10,049 nucleotides of DNA from Myxococcales bacterium (GTDB taxonomy: Bacteria; Myxococcota; Polyangia; Polyangiales; Polyangiaceae). Shown here one piece after another: positions 1 to 6,061 of the stretch. Made by a program: the position numbers and the translations under genes. The DNA lies in assembly GCA_020430865.1 (NCBI GenBank), contig JAGQIY010000594.1, positions 1 to 10,049 on the forward strand. The letters are read 5' to 3'. Positions within the stretch are counted from its first letter, which is position 1; every line of letters starts with the position of its first letter. The notes under the pieces are model-generated. The model saw only the letters and a program-made list of their open reading frames with translations. It did no database searches and was not told the origin of the DNA.

Positions 1-105
1 ACGAAAACCTGAGTCTCCCAGCGACTCTAGCGGTACCCGACTGCTCGGGAAGGTACTACTACTCCACTCTGTGAGTGCGGCGGCTCGGCGTAGCCAAGGG
101 GTGTG
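1..105 (+). promoter_or_regulatory. 5' leader region of the kinase gene
   Basis: This short stretch precedes the kinase gene and holds no convincing ORF. Two small hairpins can be drawn: GAGTC (11-15) with GACTC (23-27), and CCCGA (36-40) with TCGGG (45-49) around a CTGC loop. A GTACC/GGTAC pair flanks the second hairpin as an alternative fold. An AAGGGG at 96-101 could serve as ribosome binding site for the ATG at 106. No clear -35/-10 pair was recognised. The upstream neighbour lies outside the window. Confidence 0.3.
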
Positions 106-2247
106 ATGGGAGAGCGGCGGACGTGCCCGACTTGTGGGGAAAACTACGCCCCGGACGTCATCTTCTGTCCGCGTGATGGCGCTCCGCTCGGGGGCCGCAA
201 GACCGAGCTCCAGGACGACGCCTACCTGGGGCTGGAGCTGGCGGGCCAGTTTCGGCTGGAGCAGCTGATCGGCATCGGCGCGATGGGACGCGTCTACCGG
301 GCGCATCAATCGGGGATCGGCCGCGACGTCGCGGTGAAGATCCTGCATCGGGAGCTACTCACCAACGAGACCCTGATCCGGCGCTTCCATCAGGAAGCGA
401 AGGTCGCGAGCCGTCTGCTTCACCCCAACGTGGTGCAGGTGCTGATGACCGGCCAGCTGCCGCGCATGCCCGACTCGCTCATCGGCGGCGAAGCCTACCT
501 GGTGATGGAGCACCTGGATGGCATCTCGCTCCGCTCCTGTCTGGCAGCGGCAGGCGGTGCCCTGCCTCTGCCACGCGCGCTGCATATCGTGCTGCAGGTG
601 TGCGACGCCGTCGGCGAGGCACACGCCCAGAACATCGTGCATCGGGACCTGAAGCCGGAGAACGTGATGCTGGTGCGCCGCGGCGACGACCACGATTTCG
701 CCAAGGTGCTCGACTTCGGGGTTGCCCGCATCGACCTGGGGGAGGAGTCGGTGGCGACGCAGGCCGGCGCCGTGTTCGGCACCGCGCGCTACGTATCCCC
801 GGAGGGCGCGCGTGGCGATCGCGTTGGACCACCGGGGGACGTCTACGCGCTGGCGACCATGCTGTTCCAGACCCTGAGCGCCACGACGCCCTTCGACGGC
901 GACAACCCGGTGGCGATTCTCGTCAAACACGCGAACGCCGAGGCACCCGACGTGCGCAGCATTCCGCGGTCCAGCTACGTTCCCGAGCCGATCGCGAGGG
1001 TGATCCTCAAGAACCTGGCCAAGCAACCGGCGGAACGCTGCGCCGACGCGCGAGTCTTTGGTCGGGCGCTCGTCGATGCCGCGCGGCAAAGCGGCCTCGC
1101 CCCAGAGGATCTCGCTCTGCGCTCCACGCTCCTTGGCGGCAACCAGGCGCTCGGTCTCTCCAGCCTGCAGCGCACCAAGAGCCTTGACCTGAGCCCCGAG
1201 CTGGCGGCGCGCATGCGCGGAGAACACCTCGAGGGTCGCCCGAGCGCCCCCAGCGGCACGCAGATCATCGACCCAGACGAACCGAAGCCCGCCACCCTGC
1301 TGGAGGAGCCCACCGCTCCTCCACACGGAAACAATCACGACACTCGCGTGTCCCCGGCGCTGACCCAGAACGACGAGCCTGCGCCCGTCGCGGCTCCGCT
1401 CAGCGTCCCTGGCGCCGCCCCGGACGAGGCCGAACCTCGCACGAGCGCGGCAGGGTCGCAGGCCGCGGCGGCCGAACCCGGAGACACCACGGGACGCCCG
1501 TCAGCACCTGGTCCAAGCTCGCCCGGCCCCGCCAGCTCGCCGAGCATCCCCGACGAGATCCCCATGAGCGGCCCTCGGTCGAGCCCAGGGCCGACCAGCG
1601 GGCCATACTCGGCGCCGTACTCCGGGCGAGGCTCGTTGCCGAGCGTCGAGCCCTACGAGATGCCCGAGGAGCAGCCGCGCTCCCTGAAGGCGCTGGTGCT
1701 GCTCCTGTGCTTCGTACTCGGCGCCGGGCTCAGCGTCGGCATAGCCTACAAGCTGGGCGTCTTCGACAGCAAGGCGCTGTCCGCTCAGGCCTACACCGAA
1801 CAGGCTCAGCAGGCCCTGCTGGCCAATCACCTCGTCGATCCTCCGGGAAACAACGTTCGGGACATCACCGACGCCGCCCTCCAGCAGTGGCCCAAGCACG
1901 CCGGCCTTCTGCGAGTGCGCCGCGAGGCCGCGGCCCGCTTGGTAGCCCAGGCCGAGGCTCAGAAGCAGAGCCCCGTCGAGGCCACCCGACTGTTGAACCT
2001 GGCCACGGACCTGGACGCCGAGAACGCCCGCGCGAAGCAGCTGCTGCGTCAGATCTCCAGGCCACCCGAGCTCGACGCTGGCGCGCCGAGCGACGCAGCC
2101 CCGAGCGCCACCGGCGCGTCAGTTCCAGTTCCGCGAGGCAATAAGCAGCCTGCGCCGAGACCAGCTCCCTCTGCCAGCGCCGCTCCCAGCAGCGCGCCCT
2201 CCGCGACCCCCGCGCCGACCGCCTCCTCTGGAGGGCGCTGGCTGTGA
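106..2247 (+). CDS. Transmembrane Ser/Thr protein kinase (PknB/Hanks type) with N-terminal Cys ribbon
   Basis: A receptor-like kinase of about 713 residues that should phosphorylate Ser/Thr on unknown partners. A short Cys ribbon (C7, C10, C21) opens the protein. The kinase domain spans about residues 49-325: glycine loop GIGAMGRV, invariant Lys78 in VAVK, HRDLKPEN at 179-186 with catalytic Asp181, DFG at 203-205, SPE at 231-233 and the DVY of subdomain IX. All key residues are present, so it should be active. A linker rich in Pro, Ala and Ser follows, then one membrane segment at about 529-548, then about 165 residues predicted outside the membrane, with a helical Ala/Gln/Leu-rich (TPR-like) part and a Pro/Ala/Ser tail. 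There are no PASTA repeats. ATG at 106 is preferred over GTG at 103 because AAGGGG at 96-101 sits 4 nt from it. The stop overlaps the next gene. Kinases with this ribbon-kinase-TM order are common in myxobacteria. Confidence 0.95.
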   Translation: MGERRTCPTCGENYAPDVIFCPRDGAPLGGRKTELQDDAYLGLELAGQFRLEQLIGIGAMGRVYRAHQSGIGRDVAVKILHRELLTNETLIRRFHQEAKVASRLLHPNVVQVLMTGQLPRMPDSLIGGEAYLVMEHLDGISLRSCLAAAGGALPLPRALHIVLQVCDAVGEAHAQNIVHRDLKPENVMLVRRGDDHDFAKVLDFGVARIDLGEESVATQAGAVFGTARYVSPEGARGDRVGPPGDVYALATMLFQTLSATTPFDGDNPVAILVKHANAEAPDVRSIPRSSYVPEPIARVILKNLAKQPAERCADARVFGRALVDAARQSGLAPEDLALRSTLLGGNQALGLSSLQRTKSLDLSPELAARMRGEHLEGRPSAPSGTQIIDPDEPKPATLLEEPTAPPHGNNHDTRVSPALTQNDEPAPVAAPLSVPGAAPDEAEPRTSAAGSQAAAAEPGDTTGRPSAPGPSSPGPASSPSIPDEIPMSGPRSSPGPTSGPYSAPYSGRGSLPSVEPYEMPEEQPRSLKALVLLLCFVLGAGLSVGIAYKLGVFDSKALSAQAYTEQAQQALLANHLVDPPGNNVRDITDAALQQWPKHAGLLRVRREAAARLVAQAEAQKQSPVEATRLLNLATDLDAENARAKQLLRQISRPPELDAGAPSDAAPSATGASVPVPRGNKQPAPRPAPSASAAPSSAPSATPAPTASSGGRWL

Positions 2248-2999
2248 CGCCGCCGCGCCGGGCCCTGGGGCTCTCGATGGCGGCCCTGGCGGGCGTGCTG
2301 CTTTGCGCCCCTGGCGTCCACGCTCAGCGAGCGACCTCCGAGCCACACAGCGACGAGGAACACATCGGGCCCAGCCCGCGCACGCTCGTGCGCCCTCACG
2401 GCGCCGCCGAGGCGGGTGTGGGCTTGCTCACGTTGCCAGGAGCCGAGGTCTGCGTGGACGTCACCCAGGGCTGCGTCTCCGGGGATACGAGCCTCGAGCT
2501 CCACGCCTGGCAGCTCTACCGAGCGAACGTCGATCTCGCGTTCGGCGCTGGCTTGACCCTCGCGCTCACGCCTTCCACCGACGCGCCCCGCGAGGATCCC
2601 CCAGGCGTGCCGCGAGACCACGCCCGCCGCTATTTCCTCGTGGAAGCGACCGCTCGCTACTACGCGGTCGTGAGTCGCTCCGTCGAGTCCTGGCTCGGCA
2701 TCATGACCGGGCTCGTGGTGATCAGCGACCGCTTCACCCCTCAGGATCCCGAGAGCGACAAGGCCCTGGTCGGGCCACCAGGGGTCACCATCCGCACCGA
2801 AGGCTACAGCCTCGCGCTGGGCGGCGGCGCCGCCTTCGCGCTGGCGCCCAACTGGAGCCTCGGCACCAGCCTGCGTGTCGGCACCTGGTTCCTGCCCGAG
2901 GAACCCGCCGAGAGCCCCCTCGGCGACGAGGCGTCTCTGGCGGGCCGCATCACGATGTTCGACATCGGCGTGAACGTCGCCTACCGCCTCAATCTCTGA
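2244..2999 (+). CDS. Secreted protein, probable outer-membrane beta-barrel, coupled to the kinase
   Basis: A 251-residue protein of unknown function. Residues 1-27 form a clear Sec signal peptide: RR at 5-6, a hydrophobic core, and a VHA cleavage site before Gln28. A Cys in the core (LLC) does not make a lipobox because Leu precedes it. The mature part alternates hydrophobic and polar residues with many Gly and aromatic residues, for example the Gly/Ala run followed by NWSLGTSLRVGTWF near the C-terminus, and it ends in a strand-like VAYRLNL. This is what small outer-membrane barrels look like, but no named family was recognised. Two Cys near residues 70-80 could form a disulfide. The GTG start lies inside the GTGA overlap with the kinase stop, which implies translational coupling and suggests a shared role, perhaps in envelope sensing. 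An internal ATG (codon 12) would destroy the signal peptide and is unlikely to be the start. Confidence 0.8.
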   Translation: MTPPRRALGLSMAALAGVLLCAPGVHAQRATSEPHSDEEHIGPSPRTLVRPHGAAEAGVGLLTLPGAEVCVDVTQGCVSGDTSLELHAWQLYRANVDLAFGAGLTLALTPSTDAPREDPPGVPRDHARRYFLVEATARYYAVVSRSVESWLGIMTGLVVISDRFTPQDPESDKALVGPPGVTIRTEGYSLALGGGAAFALAPNWSLGTSLRVGTWFLPEEPAESPLGDEASLAGRITMFDIGVNVAYRLNL

Positions 3000-3034
3000 G
3001 CGTTGGAGCGGCGCGCTGAGGCGCGGCGTCTGTT

Positions 3035-3049
3035 TCGGGGGTGAGGCGC
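3035..3049 (+). repeat. Intergenic 13-15 bp repeat, copy 1
   Basis: TCGGGGGTGAGGCGC lies in the 73-bp gap between the convergent barrel-protein and sctT genes. The core GGGGGTGAGGCGC recurs exactly at 5999-6011 (plus) and 8621-8633 (minus), always between genes. TGAGGCGC also occurs just upstream at 3017-3024, where it is part of a small CGCGC/GCGCG hairpin. The function is unknown. Confidence 0.6.
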
Positions 3050-3072
3050 TCCGGGTACCCACGGGCGTCGCG

Positions 3073-3813
3073 TCAAGGCAACCGCAGCAACAACCCCGCG
3101 GAAGCAGCCAGGAGACGATCGAGCAGCAGCGCCAGGATCCCCAGCAGCGCGAGGCTCTTCAGCGGCTCCAGCACGGGCTGCAAATGCGCCGGGTTCGCCG
3201 CGCGCGTCACCAGCGCAGACGCCAGCTGCAACACCAGAGAAGCCGCAATCACGGGCGCCGCGACCGCCAGCGCGATCTGGATCCCCTGAGTCAGATGCAG
3301 CGCGGCTCCGAGCAGCGGCTGCTGGAACCCGAGGCCAGGTCGAATCAAGGCTTCAGCGATGCGCGCGGGTCCGCCGCTCTGCAAGAAGAGCCAGCACCCC
3401 AGCAAGCCCATCAGCACCCCGGTTGGGCCGATGGGGCGGTCGAGCACGGCGATGCTCGACTCCGCGCGCGCCCCGCGCAGGTCGTCCACCACACCGCCGA
3501 CCATCACCAGGGTCCAGATCCCCACGGCAGCGACCAGCGCAACCGGCAGCCCAAGCGCCATCTGCTGCAACAGCAGCACCGGCCAAGGCAGCTTGGAGCC
3601 GCTCGCTATGGGCGTCAGCGCGGGCGCGACGCACGCGGCGATGGCGAGACCCAGCGCAGCGCGAGCCGGGCCGGGCAACGCCCGCAAGCCGAACGCCGGC
3701 ACCAGCGTGACCGCAGGCGCCACGCGCGCCCAGGCCAGGCCCCACGCGCGCAGGTCCGTCGCCGTGAGGTTGAACACCTCGAGCCACGACTCGACCAGCC
3801 CCGGAGCGGACAC
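3073..3813 (-). CDS. sctT: Type III export apparatus inner-membrane subunit, SctT/FliR family
   Basis: A hydrophobic 246-residue protein with several membrane segments that matches the SctT (YscT/SpaR/HrcT) and FliR family. In known systems this subunit helps build the core export gate in the inner membrane with SctR and SctS. The family order is visible: RVAPAV with a nearby PAFG at residues 30-42, a LLLQQMALGLPVAL helix at about 80-93, VVDDLRGA at 108-115, a DRPIGP stretch, and near the C-terminus NPAHLQPVLEPLKSLALLG at 207-225. The DxxRGA element resembles injectisome SctT proteins more than flagellar FliR. Length is close to the usual 250-260. The GTG at 3813 is chosen because the codons upstream encode a Pro/Arg/Gly-rich stretch unlike the family, and the longest frame would need a TTG at 3990. 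No Shine-Dalgarno is evident. No other secretion gene is present, so its partners must lie elsewhere or it acts as a remnant. Confidence 0.85.
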   Translation of the reverse strand: MSAPGLVESWLEVFNLTATDLRAWGLAWARVAPAVTLVPAFGLRALPGPARAALGLAIAACVAPALTPIASGSKLPWPVLLLQQMALGLPVALVAAVGIWTLVMVGGVVDDLRGARAESSIAVLDRPIGPTGVLMGLLGCWLFLQSGGPARIAEALIRPGLGFQQPLLGAALHLTQGIQIALAVAAPVIAASLVLQLASALVTRAANPAHLQPVLEPLKSLALLGILALLLDRLLAASAGLLLRLP

Positions 3814-3819
3814 GGCGCC

Positions 3820-3825
3820 ACTATA
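3820..3825 (-). promoter_or_regulatory. Possible -10 element for a leaderless sctT transcript
   Basis: On the minus strand TATAGT (5 of 6 matches to TATAAT) sits six bases before the chosen GTG start at 3813. Transcription would begin at or next to the start codon, giving a leaderless message and explaining the missing ribosome binding site. No good -35 is seen at the right distance: TTGAAC is only 14 bases upstream. The call is therefore tentative. Confidence 0.25.
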
Positions 3826-3917
3826 GCCGCCCCCGCCGCGTTCAAGCTCAGGAATGGCGTACCAGTAGCTGGTGGATCGGTCGCGGAGAAACGCCGTTCT
3901 GGCCGCCGGGCAGGCGA

Positions 3918-3946
3918 TTGACGCGCCTGCGGAGGGTCGGTAGACC
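3918..3946 (+). promoter_or_regulatory. Candidate sigma-70 promoter of the MaoC-type hydratase gene
   Basis: TTGACG (3918-3923) and TAGACC (3941-3946) are separated by exactly 17 bases. The -35 matches five of six consensus positions and the -10 only three of six. The element lies in the spacer between sctT and the hydratase gene, 67 bases before the hydratase ATG. The position and spacing are right, but the -10 is weak. Confidence 0.4.
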
Positions 3947-4013
3947 GCTGGGCCAATCCCGGGCGCGGCAGCCCGCTCCCGCACCCGCAAGTCAGCTCAG
4001 GAGACACAGCCCC

Positions 4014-4853
4014 ATGGCTCTCGATCTATCCGCCGTCGGCGCCAAGACCGACGTCTACGACTACCCCTACGACTGGAAGGTGCTCGCCACCTACGCCCTC
4101 GGCATCGGCGCCAAGCAGGCCGAGCTCGAGTACGTCTACGAGGCCAAGGGGCCCAAGGTGTACCCAACGTTCGCCGTCGTTCCGTCGTTCGCACCGATGG
4201 GTGAGATGGTGGGCAAGACCCAGGGTAGCCTCGCGAGCATCCTGCATGGCGGCCAGTCCGTGCGTATCCACAAGAAGATCCCGTCCGAAGGCGTCGCCAG
4301 GACCGTGGCCAGCCTGGACGGCATCTACGACATGAATAAGATGGCTCAGGCCATCGTCAAGACGAAGACGGAGATCAACGGCGAGCTGATCTTCGAGACC
4401 GAGTCCTCGATCATTTTCCGCGGGGAAGGTGGCTTCGGCGGCGCTCCTCCCCCCAAGCAAGCGATCCCGGAGATCCCCGACGGCATGAAGCCGACCTGGA
4501 CCCATGAGGAAACGACCAGCCCCGAGCAGGCGCTGCTCTACCGCATCTCCGGCGACCAGAACCCGCTGCACGCCGATCCGGACTTCGCCAAGATGGTCGG
4601 CTTCCCCGCGCCCATCCTGCACGGCCTCTGCAGCTACGGCTTCGTCGCCCGGGCCGCGATCCTGAAGGCCCTGGGCGGCGACGGAGACCGCGTGAAGTTC
4701 TACTCCGCTCAGTTCCGCAAGCCAGTCTGGCCTGGCGAGACCATCCGCACCGAGGGCTACGATCTGGGCAACGGCGTGACCGCGCTGAAGGCCTACGCCG
4801 CGGATCGCCCGGACCCCGTGATCGCGCGGGCCTGGATCGAAGCGAATGCCTGA
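4014..4853 (+). CDS. MaoC-family (R)-specific enoyl-CoA hydratase, hydratase-2 type double hot-dog
   Basis: A 279-residue cytoplasmic enzyme resembling the hydratase-2 part of peroxisomal multifunctional enzyme type 2 and bacterial MaoC dehydratases. It should convert trans-2-enoyl-CoA to (R)-3-hydroxyacyl-CoA or the reverse. The N-terminal half (about 1-140) is a degenerate hot-dog domain expected to bind the acyl chain. The C-terminal half carries the hydratase-2 motif GDQNPLH at 180-186, giving the presumed catalytic Asp181 and His186, followed by FPAPILHGLCSYG, which is also typical. The length matches the two-domain class. The ATG at 4014 is preferred: AGGAG at 3999-4003 lies 10 bases upstream, and further in-frame codons upstream give an Arg/Pro-rich sequence. 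Likely roles are fatty-acid or branched-chain acyl-CoA breakdown or supply of polyhydroxyalkanoate precursors; the sequence cannot separate these. It appears to be transcribed alone. Confidence 0.93.
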   Translation: MALDLSAVGAKTDVYDYPYDWKVLATYALGIGAKQAELEYVYEAKGPKVYPTFAVVPSFAPMGEMVGKTQGSLASILHGGQSVRIHKKIPSEGVARTVASLDGIYDMNKMAQAIVKTKTEINGELIFETESSIIFRGEGGFGGAPPPKQAIPEIPDGMKPTWTHEETTSPEQALLYRISGDQNPLHADPDFAKMVGFPAPILHGLCSYGFVARAAILKALGGDGDRVKFYSAQFRKPVWPGETIRTEGYDLGNGVTALKAYAADRPDPVIARAWIEANA

Positions 4854-4866
4854 TCTTGCCCGGGAC

Positions 4867-4883
4867 GGGCTCCCCAGGAGCCC
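4867..4883 (+). terminator. GC-rich hairpin just after the hydratase gene
   Basis: GGGCTCC (4867-4873) pairs perfectly with GGAGCCC (4877-4883) around a three-base loop, starting 14 bases after the stop codon. No T-tract follows, so it would be at best a weak intrinsic terminator or an mRNA 3' end protector. Confidence 0.35.
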
Positions 4884-5017
4884 CCCGAGAGCACTGAAAA
4901 CCTCTGCAATTCCTTGATCTTGACGCAGGCGCAGGGGTAGCGCGCTCGAGCCTCCGCGGAACATCCCGCGGCGCCGAGTGGTTGGCTGCCCCGCATTCTG
5001 TTACGGAAGCCCCCAGC

Positions 5018-5923
5018 ATGGCGAAGAAGCACAAGAAGCAGCACGACCCCGAAGAAGAACTCGACGACGACGAAGAGTACGTCGACGACGAGGAGGGCTC
5101 GGAAGAGTACGAAGACGACGAAGAGTACGAAGACGACGAAGAGTACGAAGACGAAGACGAAGAGTACGAAGACGAAGACGAAGAGTACGAAGACGAAGAC
5201 GAAGACGAAGAGTACGAAGACGAGGACGAGGACGAGGACGAAGACGAAGACGAGGAGGTCGCGCCCCCTCGCAAGCGGAAAGCTGCCCCCGCACGCGACG
5301 CGCGCGCCGGAGCCAAGCGACCCGCAGCGCCGCCAAAGGCGAAGGAGTACGATCCCGACAGCGACCCCACCTGGTGGGCTCCCTGGGCGGTCATGCTCGG
5401 GTTGATCGTGGTGGGCTTGCTGGGCTTCATGGGTGTCTTCTGGCCCGTTGCTCACGTCGAGGAACCCCACGAGGAGACCGCGACGATCGCCCACGAGGAT
5501 CCGGCGCCCGCGGCTTCGAACGTCCACAAGCTCACGCCAGAGCAAATGGCGGACATCCGCAAGCGCATCGAAGCCCGCCGCAAGGCTCAGGCCGAGAACG
5601 GCGGCCCGACCGTCACTGCCTCGCACATCCTGATCGGCTACAAGGGCGCGCAGCGCGCCAAGTCCGATCGCAGCAAGGAGGAGGCGAAGAAGCTCGCCGA
5701 CAAGATCGCCAAGGAGGCCAAGGCCAAGGGCGCGGACTTCGCCGCCCTGGCCAAGAAGTACTCCGAGGGTCCCAGCGCGCCCCGTGGCGGCGATCTCGGG
5801 CCATTCAGCCGAGGGCGCATGGTCAAGCCGTTCTCGGACGCCGCCTTCGATCTGAAGGTGGGCGACGTCTCCGATCCGGTGGAGACGCCCTTCGGCTACC
5901 ACATCATCAAGCGTACGAAATAG
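5018..5923 (+). CDS. Membrane-anchored parvulin-type peptidyl-prolyl isomerase with hyperacidic repeat N-terminus
   Basis: A 301-residue PpiC/parvulin-domain protein that should catalyse cis-trans isomerisation of Xaa-Pro bonds. A short Lys-rich start is followed by a tract of Asp, Glu and Tyr at about residues 10-80 built from EEYED repeats. Next comes a basic Lys/Arg/Ala/Pro segment (about 84-110), one membrane helix at about 119-146 beginning WWAPWAV, a linker, and the parvulin domain from about 199 to the end. TASHILIG (His203), [12 protein letters not shown] and the closing FGYHII (His295) are standard for the family. The basic side facing the helix predicts the acidic tail in the cytoplasm and the isomerase in the periplasm, as in PpiD-like folding factors. 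The start ATG has GGAAG 8 bases upstream; the longer TTG-initiated frame adds no recognisable domain. The acidic tail is not part of the known family. A strong hairpin terminator follows the gene. Confidence 0.92.
   Translation: MAKKHKKQHDPEEELDDDEEYVDDEEGSEEYEDDEEYEDDEEYEDEDEEYEDEDEEYEDEDEDEEYEDEDEDEDEDEDEEVAPPRKRKAAPARDARAGAKRPAAPPKAKEYDPDSDPTWWAPWAVMLGLIVVGLLGFMGVFWPVAHVEEPHEETATIAHEDPAPAASNVHKLTPEQMADIRKRIEARRKAQAENGGPTVTASHILIGYKGAQRAKSDRSKEEAKKLADKIAKEAKAKGADFAALAKKYSEGPSAPRGGDLGPFSRGRMVKPFSDAAFDLKVGDVSDPVETPFGYHIIKRTK
5102..5221 (+). repeat. In-gene tandem repeat encoding the acidic tract
   Basis: GAAGAGTAC begins each unit, at 5102, 5120, 5138, 5159, 5180 and 5207. The spacing between unit starts is 18, 18, 21, 21 and 27 bases, because extra GAAGAC pairs are added from left to right. 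All lengths are multiples of three, so copy-number change would keep the reading frame. An earlier diverged unit lies at 5072, and the right edge decays into GAGGAC repeats. Confidence 0.85.
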
Positions 5924-5944
5924 CGCCTCGAGGACGCACGCGAA

Positions 5945-5977
5945 AGAGCCGGTGACTCGGAAGGAGTCGCCGGCTCT
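5945..5977. terminator. Strong hairpin between convergent genes, probably bidirectional terminator
   Basis: AGAGCCGGTGACTC (5945-5958) pairs with GAGTCGCCGGCTCT (5964-5977) over 14 positions, with one U-G wobble and a five-base GGAAG loop. On the plus strand it is followed shortly by CTTTCT, and on the minus strand by CTTTCG. It lies 21 bases after the isomerase stop and 84 bases beyond the stop of the acyl-CoA dehydrogenase reading the other way, so it could end both transcripts. Confidence 0.75.
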
Positions 5978-5996
5978 GCGCTTTCTGGATGCGGGC

Positions 5997-6011
5997 TCGG
6001 GGGTGAGGCGC
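5997..6011 (+). repeat. Intergenic 13-15 bp repeat, copy 2
   Basis: TCGGGGGTGAGGCGC, identical over 15 bases to the copy at 3035-3049, again in a convergent gene gap. Here GGGGTG (6000-6005) could also pair with CACCCC at 6021-6026 across a 15-base loop. Confidence 0.6.
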
Positions 6012-6061
6012 GCCAGCTCGCACCCCACGATTCCCCACGGAACCGTTCGAGCGGGCTCTGC

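Noticed and set aside
355..1338. Long minus-strand open frame opposite the kinase gene
   Set aside because: It mirrors a clearly coding kinase domain, shows no family motif, and is explained by GC-rich third positions suppressing stop codons.
3012..3025. Hairpin CGCGC-TGAG-GCGCG as terminator between barrel gene and sctT
   Set aside because: Only five base pairs with no T-tract directly after it; too weak to call as a terminator.
2049..3062. Minus-strand open frame of 337 codons opposite the barrel-protein gene
   Set aside because: The plus-strand frame has a signal peptide, coupling to the kinase and barrel-like strands; the antisense product has no recognisable feature.
4920..4948. TTGACG as a -35 for the isomerase gene
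   Set aside because: At 17 bases downstream the sequence is CGCTCG, which has no resemblance to a -10 element.
4026..4964. Minus-strand open frame opposite the MaoC hydratase
   Set aside because: The plus strand holds an intact hydratase-2 motif and a good ribosome binding site; the antisense frame is a shadow.
4954..4971. CCGCGG palindromes flanking AACATC before the isomerase gene
   Set aside because: Each CCGCGG is self-complementary and common in GC-rich DNA; a six-base hairpin here is expected by chance.
4793..6028. Minus-strand open frame with a run of Phe, Val and Leu resembling membrane helices
   Set aside because: The hydrophobic run is only the complement of the acidic GAA/GAC repeat; the plus strand carries a complete parvulin domain.
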